Below, one piece after another: positions 9,673-18,550 of a stretch of DNA of 64,000 nt. Location of the stretch: contig NZ_CP054043.1 in assembly GCF_013282725.1 (NCBI RefSeq), forward strand, positions 2,232,001 to 2,296,000, in the 5' to 3' direction. The stretch is from Yersinia mollaretii ATCC 43969. GTDB taxonomy: Bacteria > Pseudomonadota > Gammaproteobacteria > Enterobacterales > Enterobacteriaceae. The notes below the pieces were generated by a model, which worked only from the letters and a program-made list of their open reading frames with translations, was not told the origin of the DNA and searched no databases. The translations under genes were made by a program, and so were the position numbers. Positions within the stretch are counted from its first letter, which is position 1. Every line of letters begins with the position of its first letter.

Positions 9673-10796
9673 TGAAAGCAACAACTGGCACTGCGTTGGC
9701 GAGTCACCAGCCCGGTGGAGCGTCGTGGTCACGGGAAAATATGCTGCTGCTTCTGCTCAAGATGCGCACCTTTATTGCCCTGTTCCTGATTCTTGGTTTC
9801 TTCTCCGTGATGGTTCCGGGGTTCCTGGCGACCGGTAGCTTGATCATTATGGTGAAGCATATTGCGATCAATGCCTTCCTCGCCTTGGGCATCACTTTTG
9901 TCATTATCACGGCGGGTATTGACCTCTCTATTGGAGCGACCTTGGGGCTGTGCGGCATGATTGCCGGCTGGATGATCACCCAAGGCATTGTTTTACCGAT
10001 GTTTGGCATTGCCATCTTCCCCAGTGTTTGGGTCGTGGTTCCTGTGGTGTTGGTTATCGGAGCACTAATTGGTGCGGTCAATGGTTGGATCATTACCCGC
10101 TATAACGTCGCGCCCTTTATCTGCACCCTCGGCACCATGTATGTGGTACGCGGTGCGGCGATGCTGATCTCTGGCGGCGAAACTTTCCCCGGTCTGCAAG
10201 GGAATCCGCAACTGGGCAATACCGGTTTTGACCTGTTGGGCTCCGGCACACTGCTGGGGTTGCCGATTGCCATCTGGATCATGTTTATTCTGGCGTTAGT
10301 GATTGCTTATGTGGCACGCCGCCTGCCTTTTGGCCGCCATGTTTACGCCATTGGGGATAACGAACGGGCCGCAGAGCTGTCTGGCGTCAAAGTTCGGCAG
10401 GTCAAAGTGTGGGTCTACACCATCTCGGGTTTCTGTGCCGCCATTGCCGGGATCATCGTTTCTGCGCAATTAGTGGCGAGCCATCCAGCCAATGGCAGCG
10501 GCTTTGAGATGAATGCGATTGCCGCTGTGGTATTGGGCGGAACCTCTCTGGCGGGGGGGCGTGGCACCATTCTCGGGACGCTCATTGGCGCATTTGTTAT
10601 CGGCATTTTGGCTGACGGACTGGTCATGATGGGGGTCAGCGAGTTCTGGCAAATGGTCATCAAAGGCATCGTGATCATTGTGGCGGTCATTATCGACCAA
10701 ATGCAAAACCGGATGCAGCACAAAGCGGCGATAGTCTCACAAAAATCCAGTGCGGTGCCGCCAGTGGGGAAAGTCGAGCAGCTAAAAAGCGAATAA
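9669..10796 (+). CDS. Sugar ABC transporter permease (RbsC type)
   Basis: A 375-residue membrane permease of the branched-chain/ribose family with about eight to ten hydrophobic segments. Family motifs include GITFVIITAGIDLSIGATLG near residue 80 and AIAAVVLGGTSLAGGRGTIL near residue 285. Its ATG overlaps the ATPase stop, and a second ATG three bases later is an equally possible start. A cytoplasmic tail rich in Gln, Lys and Ser closes the protein. It completes the import system with the two preceding products. Confidence 0.92.
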   Translation: MMKATTGTALASHQPGGASWSRENMLLLLLKMRTFIALFLILGFFSVMVPGFLATGSLIIMVKHIAINAFLALGITFVIITAGIDLSIGATLGLCGMIAGWMITQGIVLPMFGIAIFPSVWVVVPVVLVIGALIGAVNGWIITRYNVAPFICTLGTMYVVRGAAMLISGGETFPGLQGNPQLGNTGFDLLGSGTLLGLPIAIWIMFILALVIAYVARRLPFGRHVYAIGDNERAAELSGVKVRQVKVWVYTISGFCAAIAGIIVSAQLVASHPANGSGFEMNAIAAVVLGGTSLAGGRGTILGTLIGAFVIGILADGLVMMGVSEFWQMVIKGIVIIVAVIIDQMQNRMQHKAAIVSQKSSAVPPVGKVEQLKSE

Positions 10797-10801
10797 TCAG
10801 T

Positions 10802-10886
10802 GAGTGAATAGAGTCAGCGAGTGAATAGAACATTCGTAAGTGAATAGAGAGTCAGTCAGTAAATAGATAATCAGTCAGTAAATAGA
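10802..10886 (+). repeat. Five short direct repeats with 19-base period
   Basis: Five copies of an 11-base unit lie at 10802, 10819, 10838, 10857 and 10876: GAGTGAATAGA twice, AAGTGAATAGA once, CAGTAAATAGA twice. Spacing is 17, 19, 19 and 19 bases, close to two DNA turns. They begin two bases after the permease stop codon region. Three contain TGAATA, the half-site of the palindrome at 6483. They could be a regulatory array or a decaying minisatellite. Confidence 0.7.
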
Positions 10887-10957
10887 TAGAAGCGCGTATT
10901 GCGGGCAAACGGGGTATGTCGCGACCTGTGGGGCCACAGAACACTGAAGATGTCATG

Positions 10958-10977
10958 CCGGAGGGCGTTTTCCGGAC
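10958..10977 (+). repeat. Small hairpin in permease-transketolase gap
   Basis: CCGGA and TCCGG form a five-pair stem with a GC-rich loop, 100 bases before the transketolase gene. The following AGCTATTTTTTAG stretch is too distant to make it a convincing terminator. The rest of the 278-base gap holds the repeats at 10802-10886 and an AGAGAGG ribosome-binding site. Confidence 0.3.
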
Positions 10978-11074
10978 AGGCTTGATGAAAGCTATTTTTT
11001 AGTGTCATCAGGAATAAATATTCGGTAATGAGTAAAAATTCATTGGCGGATGAAAATTTAAGAGAGGTAATGTC

Positions 11075-11905
11075 ATGAATCCGTATTCACTGTCAGTCGA
11101 TGAGCTGGTGAGAAAGGCGCGCGCTATCCGCCGCCGGATCATCCTGCTTAATGCGAACAGCCCCGCAGGGGGGCATACCGGTGCTGATCTTTCGCAGGTA
11201 GAGATTCTGACCGCACTCTATTTCCGCCTCCTCAATTGCGCACCGGATCGCATTACAGATCCTGATCGCGATATCTACGTGCAGTCCAAAGGCCACGCGG
11301 TGGGCGGTTATTACTGCTGTCTGGCTGAGGCCGGTTATTTCCCCGAAGCTTGGTTGGCGACTTACCAGCACGCAAACTCCCATCTACCCGGCCATCCGGT
11401 AAAACATAAAACACCGGGGATTGAGCTGAATACTGGGGCCTTGGGCCACGGCCTGCCGGTCGCAGTGGGGATTGCGCTGGCGGCAAAACGCGCCAACAGC
11501 AAACGTCGGGTCTTTGTCCTGACGGGGGATGGTGAACTGGCGGAGGGCAGTAACTGGGAGGCCGCGCTGGTGGCGGCGCACTATCAGTTAGATAACCTGA
11601 TCATCATTAACGACAAAAACAAACTCCAACTGGCGGGCAGCACAAAATCCATTATGAACACCGATCCGCTGGCAGATAAGTGGCAGGCATTTGGCCTACA
11701 AGTCACGGAATGTCGTGGCAATGATATGCAATCCGTGGTGGAAACTCTCGAAGGGCTGCAACAAAACGGCAAACCCAATGTGGTGATTGCCAACACCGAA
11801 AAAGGGGCCGGAATCTCCTTTATTCAAGGGCGTGTGGAGTGGCACCACCGGGTGCCGAAAGGTGCTGAAATTGATCTGGCACTGGAGGAATTAAATGATG
11901 AGTAA
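11075..11905 (+). CDS. Split transketolase, N-terminal (thiamine diphosphate) subunit
   Basis: A 276-residue protein covering the N-terminal third of transketolase. It has SPAGGHTGADLSQVEILTAL near residue 30, SKGHAVGGYYCCLAEAGYF, and the thiamine diphosphate motif GDGELAEGSNWEAALVAAHY. Standard transketolase is one chain of about 660 residues, so this half needs the product of the next gene. An AGAGAGG ribosome-binding site precedes the ATG. In characterised D-apiose clusters a two-subunit transketolase acts on apulose 4-phosphate, and this gene is a candidate equivalent (AptA-like). Other two-gene transketolases exist, so the substrate is inference. Confidence 0.88.
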   Translation: MNPYSLSVDELVRKARAIRRRIILLNANSPAGGHTGADLSQVEILTALYFRLLNCAPDRITDPDRDIYVQSKGHAVGGYYCCLAEAGYFPEAWLATYQHANSHLPGHPVKHKTPGIELNTGALGHGLPVAVGIALAAKRANSKRRVFVLTGDGELAEGSNWEAALVAAHYQLDNLIIINDKNKLQLAGSTKSIMNTDPLADKWQAFGLQVTECRGNDMQSVVETLEGLQQNGKPNVVIANTEKGAGISFIQGRVEWHHRVPKGAEIDLALEELNDE

Positions 11906-12842
11906 CGCAGAACATTTGGCTTCAGTGATGGTTGAGCAGTTTATCAAGGCGGTTGATAACGGCGTGGATCTGGTGCCTGTGGTGGCAGACTCCACCTCGA
12001 CGGCCAAAATCGGGCCGTTTATGACCCGCTTCCCCGATCGGGTGGTGAATGTCGGTATTGCCGAGCAAGCGATGGTGGGCACGGCGGTGGGCTTATCCAT
12101 GGGCGGTAAAGTGGCGGTGACCTGTAATGCCGCGCCATTCCTGATTTCACGCTCCAACGAACAGCTTAAAATCGATGTTTGCTACAACAACAGCAACGTC
12201 AAACTGTTTGGCCTCAATTCAGGTGCCAGCTATGGGCCGCTGGCCAGTACCCACCACTGTATCGACGATATTTCAATTTTGCGCGGCTTTGGCAACATCG
12301 AAATCTATGCGCCCTCTGACCCGCAAGAGTGCCGCCAGATAATCGATTATGCACTGGCACATCAGGGGCCGGTCTATATCCGTCTCGACGGAAAATCCCT
12401 GCCGCAACTGCATGATGAGCACTACCAGTTCGTTCCCGGTCAAATTGATGTTTTACAGCAAGGGCAGGATATTGCTCTGGTCGCGATGGGTTCTACAGTG
12501 CATGAGGCTGTGAGCGCGGCGGCAGTGCTGGCGGACAGCAACATTTCTGCTGCGGTGGTCAATGTTTCTTCGATTCGTCCGTGTGATACTCAGCAGCTCT
12601 TAGCTATCCTCCAAAACAGCCAGCGGGTGATGACTATCGAAGAGCACAATATTAATGGTGGTGTGGGCAGTCTGGTGGCTGAAGTACTGGCCGAAGCGGG
12701 CAGTGGTATTCCGCTGGTAAGGCTCGGTATTGCCGATGGCAGTTATGCCATTGCGGCTGATAGAGCAGAGATGCGCGCCTACCATGGCTTTGATACGGCA
12801 GGCATTGTGGCTCGTGCTCTGCGGTTTTACCGAGGAGCATAA
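11895..12842 (+). CDS. Split transketolase, C-terminal (pyrimidine-binding) subunit
   Basis: A 315-residue protein equal to the Pyr and C-terminal domains of transketolase. It has the catalytic glutamate segment VVNVGIAEQAMVGTAVGLSM, ASYGPLASTHHCIDDISILR, and a C-terminal domain with TIEEHNINGGVGSLVAEVLA. It overlaps the preceding gene by 11 bases in another frame and has its own GGAGGAATTAA ribosome-binding region inside that gene, so the two halves are probably made in equal amounts. Together they should form one active site. An AptB-like role in D-apiose breakdown is a candidate. Confidence 0.88.
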   Translation: MMSNAEHLASVMVEQFIKAVDNGVDLVPVVADSTSTAKIGPFMTRFPDRVVNVGIAEQAMVGTAVGLSMGGKVAVTCNAAPFLISRSNEQLKIDVCYNNSNVKLFGLNSGASYGPLASTHHCIDDISILRGFGNIEIYAPSDPQECRQIIDYALAHQGPVYIRLDGKSLPQLHDEHYQFVPGQIDVLQQGQDIALVAMGSTVHEAVSAAAVLADSNISAAVVNVSSIRPCDTQQLLAILQNSQRVMTIEEHNINGGVGSLVAEVLAEAGSGIPLVRLGIADGSYAIAADRAEMRAYHGFDTAGIVARALRFYRGA

Positions 12843-12844
12843 CT

Positions 12845-14332
12845 ATGCTAACGCCGATTATTTTGGCTATTGATGAAGGCACCACCAATGCTAAAGCCAT
12901 CGCGGTGGATACGGCAGGGCAGATTCTGGCGAAATCTTCGCTGCCACTACAGTTGGACCACCCGAAGCCCGGCTGGGCGGAGCAAGATCCGCTGGCTATT
13001 TGGCAGGCGGTTTCGCTGGCAATTGAGGGTTGTCTGAGTCAACTGTCTGGCGCACGGATTGCGGGTGTGGCGATCAGCAATCAGCGTGAATCGGTGCTGA
13101 TTTGGGAGCGGGCAACTGGCAATCCACTGACGCGAGTGGTCAGTTGGCAGTGTCGGCGCTCGGAGGCTTTCTGCCATACCCTGAGTCAGTTGCCAGAAGC
13201 GGCAATGATTGCTGAACGCACTGGATTGCCAATTGATCCCCTGTTCCCCGCCGCCAAAGTCCACGGCCTGTTAGCCGACATTCCACGGGGCGTGGAACGG
13301 GCAGCGCACGGCGAGTTGTGTGTCGGCACCATTGATTGCTGGCTTACTTGGCAACTCACTGGCGGCCAAAGTTTCTCTACCGATTTCTCCAATGCGGCCC
13401 GGACTCAGCTATTTAATATCCATTCGGGGCAATGGGACCCTGATCTGCTAGCGCTATTTGGTATCCCCAGCCTCTGCCTGCCAGCGGTCTTGCCCTCAGC
13501 GGCGATTCACGGACACACCGGAAATACTGGCATTGTTGGCTTGCCGCAAGGCATACCGATAGTGGCGCAAATTGGCGATTCACATGCCGCACTCTATGGG
13601 CAGGGCGGAGATCGCGCGGGTGAAATCAAGGCCACCTATGGCACCGGATCCTCCCTGATGACCACGGTAAAACAGGCGGTGACACAGAGCCACGGCCTGA
13701 GTACGACTATTGCTTGGCATGACGGCGAATTACGTTATGCCCTCGAAGGCAACATCACCCATACCGGCTCCGGTGTGGCGTGGGTTTCGCGTATGTTGGG
13801 CATCACTGATTTCGCGCGTCTGACCGAAATGGCGCAAAGCCAAGCGGGTAACCAAGGGGTCTATTTCGTCCCCGCACTCTCTGGATTAGGTGCTCCTTAT
13901 TGGGACTCTCAGGCGCGCGGGCTGTTTTGCGGTCTGACCGATGCAACCACCCCGGCCGTGCTGGCTCGGGCAGGATTGGAGTCGATCGCTTACCAAATCG
14001 CGGATGTCTTTTTTGCCATGGAGCGGGCGGGCCATCATCGTCTTGAACAACTGCGGGTGGATGGTGGCGCGACCAGCAATCACTGGCTGATGCAATTTCA
14101 GGCCGATTTGTTGCAACGCACCTTGATACGCAATCACACCGCAGAAGTATCGGCGCTGGGGGCGGCTTATTTAGGCGGGAAAACCCTTGGCTGGTGGCAG
14201 GATAGCCAGCAGCTCGCGGCACTGCCCCGTGAAGTGGAGTACATCGAACCGCGCGCTCAAAGTGCGGAGATGCAAGATAACTATAGCCTCTGGCAAACGG
14301 CCATCGCGCGTGCGCGTTTTCAGCCGAAATAA
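12845..14332 (+). CDS. FGGY-family carbohydrate kinase
   Basis: A 495-residue sugar kinase. The N-terminal phosphate-binding strand is ILAIDEGTTNAKAIAVD, followed by the substrate-side RESVLIWERATG, ATP-side TYGTGSSLMTTV, and the FGGY C-terminal signature around DGGATSNHWLMQFQADLL. The family phosphorylates ketoses or polyols such as xylulose, ribulose, glycerol and apulose. The gene follows the split transketolase by two bases and precedes an aldose isomerase, so it most likely phosphorylates the ketose made by that isomerase. It is not a clear xylulokinase by sequence. Confidence 0.88.
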   Translation: MLTPIILAIDEGTTNAKAIAVDTAGQILAKSSLPLQLDHPKPGWAEQDPLAIWQAVSLAIEGCLSQLSGARIAGVAISNQRESVLIWERATGNPLTRVVSWQCRRSEAFCHTLSQLPEAAMIAERTGLPIDPLFPAAKVHGLLADIPRGVERAAHGELCVGTIDCWLTWQLTGGQSFSTDFSNAARTQLFNIHSGQWDPDLLALFGIPSLCLPAVLPSAAIHGHTGNTGIVGLPQGIPIVAQIGDSHAALYGQGGDRAGEIKATYGTGSSLMTTVKQAVTQSHGLSTTIAWHDGELRYALEGNITHTGSGVAWVSRMLGITDFARLTEMAQSQAGNQGVYFVPALSGLGAPYWDSQARGLFCGLTDATTPAVLARAGLESIAYQIADVFFAMERAGHHRLEQLRVDGGATSNHWLMQFQADLLQRTLIRNHTAEVSALGAAYLGGKTLGWWQDSQQLAALPREVEYIEPRAQSAEMQDNYSLWQTAIARARFQPK

Positions 14333-14352
14333 CCCACACTAGGAGTAAGCAT

Positions 14353-15774
14353 ATGTCAGCAATACCTCGTAAGTTAACTTTCGCGGTGATTATCGGCAAC
14401 CGGGGCTTCTTCCCCAGCTATCTGGTCGCCGACGCGCGCCGTGATGCGCAGGCGCTGTTCGATAGATTGGGCATCAACATCATTATGCTCAATGAAGATC
14501 AAACTCCTCTGGGTGGAGTCGAAAACTGGCGTGATGCCAAGGTGTGTGCCGAGCTATTTCGCAAGCACAGCGAAGAGATCCACGGTGTAGTGGTTATTCT
14601 GCCTAACTTTGGCGATGAAAAAAGTGTCTCGGATGCTATCCGCCTCTCTGGCCTGAAAGTGCCGGTACTGGTGCAGGCCGAAGAAGATGCGCTGGACAAA
14701 ATGGGGTTGGCGACCCGTCGTGATAGCTTCTGCGGTAAAATTTCGCTGTGTAATAACCTGCGTCAATATGGCATTCCGTTCACTTTGACCAAACAGCATG
14801 TGTGCAGCCTGAACAGCGACATATTCAGTCATGACGTAGAGCAATTTGTGCAGTTGTGCCGCGTGGTTCACGCCATGAAACGCGTCCGAGTGGGGGCTAT
14901 TGGTGCTCGCCCGACTAACTTTAATACTGTGCGCTACAGCGAAAAATTATTAGAAAATCTGGGTATTACGGTTGAAACCCTCGATTTGTCTGAAGTGTTC
15001 TTCCGCGTCGCTAACCTCAGTGATAACGATATTCGCGTGGGTGAAAAGTTGGCGCTATTAAAAGCCAATGGCGACACCAGCGCGATCCCGCAGGATAAGC
15101 TGCACAAAATGGCGAAGCTATTTGTGGTGATCAGTGAATGGATCATTGCTAATGATATTGATACCACCGCCATGCAGTGCTGGACCTCACTGCAACAGAA
15201 TCTCGGGATTAATGTTTGCTCCATTATGAGTGTGATGTCTGGGCAGTTGATGCCAAGTGCCTGTGAAGTGGATGTGATGGGCGCACTATCAATGTATGCG
15301 CTGGCCAGTTGCTCGCTGGCTCCGGCATCAATTGCTGACTGGAATAATAACTTTGGTGCTGAACGCGATAAATGTGTGCTATTTCATTGCGGCAACTTTG
15401 CTAGCGAGAGTCTGGAAAGCTCAACTATGGGCACCGCTGATATTATCGGGACAACCGTTGGCTGTGAGAATACATGTGGTGCCGTTCATGGCCGTATGAA
15501 GTCTGGGCCATTAACCTATTTCCGCCTCTCTTCCGATGATTTTACCGGGCAAGTGCGGGCTTATGTGGGTGAAGGCCGCTCCGTCAGTGACGAGCTGGAC
15601 ACGGTAGGCTGCCGCGCGGTGGTGGAAGTGCCACAACTGGAGAGTTTACTCACGCATATCTGTAACAACGGTTTTGAGCACCATGTGGCGATGAATCATT
15701 CAGCCACAGCTCAAGTGTTACAAGAAGCATTCAGTAAATATCTGGGGGTTGATTGCTACTGGCATGCGAAGTAG
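14353..15774 (+). CDS. L-fucose/arabinose-isomerase-like aldose isomerase
   Basis: A 473-residue protein of the L-fucose isomerase fold group. The expected metal and catalytic residues can be matched: Glu305 (PSACEVDVMG), Asp329 (IADWNNNFG) and His449 (VAMNHSA). The Glu-Asp spacing of 24 equals that of E. coli FucI (Glu337, Asp361). It is shorter than FucI (about 590 residues), so it is a divergent branch. It ends the operon, after a GGAGTAAGC ribosome-binding site. Predicted reaction is aldose to ketose, giving the substrate for the kinase. D-apiose to D-apulose is one hypothesis. Confidence 0.8.
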   Translation: MSAIPRKLTFAVIIGNRGFFPSYLVADARRDAQALFDRLGINIIMLNEDQTPLGGVENWRDAKVCAELFRKHSEEIHGVVVILPNFGDEKSVSDAIRLSGLKVPVLVQAEEDALDKMGLATRRDSFCGKISLCNNLRQYGIPFTLTKQHVCSLNSDIFSHDVEQFVQLCRVVHAMKRVRVGAIGARPTNFNTVRYSEKLLENLGITVETLDLSEVFFRVANLSDNDIRVGEKLALLKANGDTSAIPQDKLHKMAKLFVVISEWIIANDIDTTAMQCWTSLQQNLGINVCSIMSVMSGQLMPSACEVDVMGALSMYALASCSLAPASIADWNNNFGAERDKCVLFHCGNFASESLESSTMGTADIIGTTVGCENTCGAVHGRMKSGPLTYFRLSSDDFTGQVRAYVGEGRSVSDELDTVGCRAVVEVPQLESLLTHICNNGFEHHVAMNHSATAQVLQEAFSKYLGVDCYWHAK

Positions 15775-15816
15775 GGGACTAAAACGCAGAGTGCGAGAGC
15801 TTTGCGATGAATCATT

Positions 15817-15836
15817 CCGCACCAAGGAGGGTGCGG
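15817..15836. repeat. Hairpin between convergent isomerase and regulator genes
   Basis: CCGCACC and GGTGCGG form a seven-pair stem with a six-base loop in the 71-base gap. There is no T-run on either strand, so termination would be weak. Confidence 0.4.
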
Positions 15837-15845
15837 CTATTGGGG

Positions 15846-16790
15846 TTACAGTAATGTCTCGGCGGTTAATCGATCGGTAATCAAGACATCAATATAGTGA
15901 CCGGTCAGTGCGCCACGAATTGCGGCACTCTTGCCTACGCCACCCGCCAGCGCCACGACTCGTGGACAAGCACGTAATTGTGGCAGTGACATGCCAATCA
16001 CCGGATCTTCTTCGTCGCTGAGCACGGCGTGACCGGCGGCATCAAAATAGTGCAGACATAAATCCCCCACCGCGCCGCGCTCCGCCAGTAACTTCAGCAT
16101 CTCTTCATGGTAGTAGTTACCGGAGTTTTTCAATAATTGTGACGGCTCCAGATCGCCAACGCCCACTAATGCGAGGTCAACTTCAGCAAATTTATTCACT
16201 ACGTCGGCCACTTCGCCACTGGAGATCAGACGGGCGCGATCTTCAGTGGAGCGCTCAATGCTCTGTGCTGGCAGCAAGTAGGCCGGGCAATTCAAAATAT
16301 TTGCTAGGGCTTGAGTTAACAAGGTGGCCTGCACGTTACCGTTGGGGCCAACCCCGCCTAAGAGCTGAATGACGCCACTGGTTTTGATATTCAGCGGGTG
16401 AAGATTATCAACCATCGCACGGATAGTACTGCTCCATGAGGAGATACCGACCATATCATTGGGGCGAATACTGGTTTGCATATAGTGGGCAGCAGCGGAG
16501 CCAATAGCCTGTTTTAACTGGGCTGGGCTGGCGTCATCCGCCACATCAACCACTATGGCTTGGTCAATACCATACTGTTTTTGAATCTGTGACTCGATGC
16601 CAATAAACATATTGGCGGGCTGGATGACGCTGATTTTAACCACGCCCTCCTTGACGCAACGAGTTATCGCCCGGGATACGAAAGATTGAGACAAATGCAG
16701 GCTGTCGGCAATCTCTGATTGCTTCATGCCCTCGGTGTAATACAGCGTGGCTATTTTCACCAACAACCGTTGCTCATCTTGTCTCGACAT
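15846..16790 (-). CDS. SorC/DeoR-family regulator of the sugar operon
   Basis: A 314-residue transcription factor. It has an N-terminal helix-turn-helix (EGMKQSEIADSLHLSQSFVS, about residues 19-38) and a C-terminal SorC-type sugar-phosphate-binding domain (residues 55-310). It resembles the sorbose SorC in layout but differs throughout in sequence. It is convergent with the last gene of the sugar cluster and is the only regulator nearby, so it probably controls that cluster. The ATG has GGATGGA upstream. Two inverted repeats lie in its promoter region, one sharing TGAATA with the palindrome before the binding-protein gene. Confidence 0.85.
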   Translation of the reverse strand: MSRQDEQRLLVKIATLYYTEGMKQSEIADSLHLSQSFVSRAITRCVKEGVVKISVIQPANMFIGIESQIQKQYGIDQAIVVDVADDASPAQLKQAIGSAAAHYMQTSIRPNDMVGISSWSSTIRAMVDNLHPLNIKTSGVIQLLGGVGPNGNVQATLLTQALANILNCPAYLLPAQSIERSTEDRARLISSGEVADVVNKFAEVDLALVGVGDLEPSQLLKNSGNYYHEEMLKLLAERGAVGDLCLHYFDAAGHAVLSDEEDPVIGMSLPQLRACPRVVALAGGVGKSAAIRGALTGHYIDVLITDRLTAETLL

Positions 16791-16804
16791 GGTTCCATCC
16801 CGCT

Positions 16805-16824
16805 AAATACCTAAGTCGGTATTT
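16805..16824. promoter_or_regulatory. Inverted repeat upstream of the regulator
   Basis: AAATACC-TAAGTC-GGTATTT has perfect seven-base arms, 15 bases before the regulator start codon. A candidate operator. Confidence 0.4.
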
Positions 16825-16843
16825 TTATTCAAAGCTGAATAAA
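16824..16843. promoter_or_regulatory. Second inverted repeat upstream of the regulator
   Basis: TTTATTCA-AAGC-TGAATAAA has perfect eight-base arms and carries the TGAATA element also found in the palindrome at 6483 and the repeats at 10802-10886, in the opposite arrangement. A candidate autoregulatory site. Confidence 0.45.
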
Positions 16844-16973
16844 TAACAAGCAGTACTGAATTCTCACTTTTCGGCCTCAATAACCACTGAGACTATATAC
16901 CCACAGTTGTTAAGGTCATGTGCCAACAATAACCCTCCTGACGAACAGAGGATAATAGCGAAGGCCGTTGCCT

Positions 16974-18323
16974 CTATTGTGGTTCGGATGCTTGCTTTTT
17001 ATCCGCACCAGCAGTTGGGCTATTTTCTGCCTCTTCGGCAGTTTCTGGTTGATCGGGCGGCGGCATAATGTCGTGAATCATCTGTTCATCAAAGCTGGGG
17101 TTTAGGGCTGGAGACAGCGGTGAACTCACCAAGCTATCAGGTATGGCCATATGTGGCAGTGGCGCATCATTAACAAATTCGTCTTGATCCTGCTTCACGG
17201 TTCTGCTGAGTGCTATCAAGCCCAGACCACAGAGCGAGAAGAACGCATACAGAATATTGCCACCCAGAGGGGCGATTAGCGCGCCCACAGCAAGTGGCCC
17301 GATACTGGCACCCACCCCGAATGACATCAGCAAACATGCCGCCAATGACACTCGTCGCTCAGGGGCAATTAGGTCATTCGCCAACGCCACCACTAATGGA
17401 TAGAGTGTGAACTGCAACATGCTGACGATAAAGCCCACAACCAGTAAGAAGTGGAACGAAATATGGGGCACCAGCGCCAGTGGCAGGGCCGTTAATGCCA
17501 GTAATAACGCGTTAATTCGGATCAATAGCGTGCGGTTATAGCGATCTGACAACCAACTGAGTGGCAATTGAGCCACCAAACCGGCAAAAATAGATAACGC
17601 CATAAACAGCCCGGTCTCTTGCGTTGATAGCGATTGCAGGCTGGTATAGACCGGTGCTAGCCCATAAAACGAGCCAACAATCATGCCAATGACTAAGGTT
17701 GATGCCAGTATCTTGGGGATCGAGCGGATAAAGAATTTCAGCTCCATCGGGGCTGGAGACATCTGCTGGGCGTTACTGCGTGTGGTGAGTGCGACCGGGA
17801 CCAGACAGAGGGCAAAAAATAGCGCAATAATTATCAGGGTGCTCAAACCTAGTTCGGGTTGGAGCATTAACACCACTTGGCCTAGCGCCATGCCTGCGTA
17901 GGTTGCCGCCATATAAAAACCAAACACTGTGCCGCGTTGATTGGACTCGGCCTGATCATTAAGCCAGCTTTCCAGCACCATGAATTGGCACATCATGCAG
18001 AGGCCAATGATCAAGCGTAGAATAACCCACGCGGGGATATATTCAGTAAGTCCATGGCTTAACACGGCAGCGGTGATAATACCGGCACAAGCTACATAAG
18101 CGCGAATATGCCCTACTCGGGCAATCAGGAAGTGGCCGACCTTACCGCCGATAACCAAACCAATATAGTTTGCGGCAATGATTGCCCCGATTAATGCTCC
18201 TGAGACATGGATGGCGGTCAAACGTAACGAGATATAGGTCGTCAGCAAGCCAGAGCCAAGCAACATCAAGACCGTTGCGCTATAAAGCGGGAAGAAGGCG
18301 TTAAGAATTTTTTTCACTGCCAC
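16974..18323 (-). CDS. MFS transporter, YcaD type
   Basis: A 449-residue major facilitator protein with about twelve hydrophobic segments over residues 1-375. Its sequence layout resembles E. coli YcaD, a putative transporter of unknown substrate. Visible motifs are GLVIGGKVGHFLIARVGHIR after helix 2 and LSWLSDRYNRTLLIRINALL after helix 8, the two MFS loop signatures. Unlike YcaD (about 380 residues) it has a 75-residue cytoplasmic tail rich in Pro, Asp and Glu. It stands alone between the sugar regulator and pncC. I cannot assign a substrate. Confidence 0.8.
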   Translation of the reverse strand: MAVKKILNAFFPLYSATVLMLLGSGLLTTYISLRLTAIHVSGALIGAIIAANYIGLVIGGKVGHFLIARVGHIRAYVACAGIITAAVLSHGLTEYIPAWVILRLIIGLCMMCQFMVLESWLNDQAESNQRGTVFGFYMAATYAGMALGQVVLMLQPELGLSTLIIIALFFALCLVPVALTTRSNAQQMSPAPMELKFFIRSIPKILASTLVIGMIVGSFYGLAPVYTSLQSLSTQETGLFMALSIFAGLVAQLPLSWLSDRYNRTLLIRINALLLALTALPLALVPHISFHFLLVVGFIVSMLQFTLYPLVVALANDLIAPERRVSLAACLLMSFGVGASIGPLAVGALIAPLGGNILYAFFSLCGLGLIALSRTVKQDQDEFVNDAPLPHMAIPDSLVSSPLSPALNPSFDEQMIHDIMPPPDQPETAEEAENSPTAGADKKQASEPQ

Positions 18324-18550
18324 GTCCTTAGTTCATCATCCCGGAAAAATGACTAGCACCACAGATGTCGCCAACTGGATCTCTTTGTTTCGATACTAAC
18401 AGCTGAGTCCCTGAGGTAAAGCTTTGTACGGGAAAGTGCTTTTTTTCATTGCACCCTGCGAACTGTTTCGCATAACTGACAGCGGTTGTCGATCCGAGCT
18501 AAAGAAGTGCTACTATCGGCAGCGAAGATTTAATGACGGTGGGGGCAACA

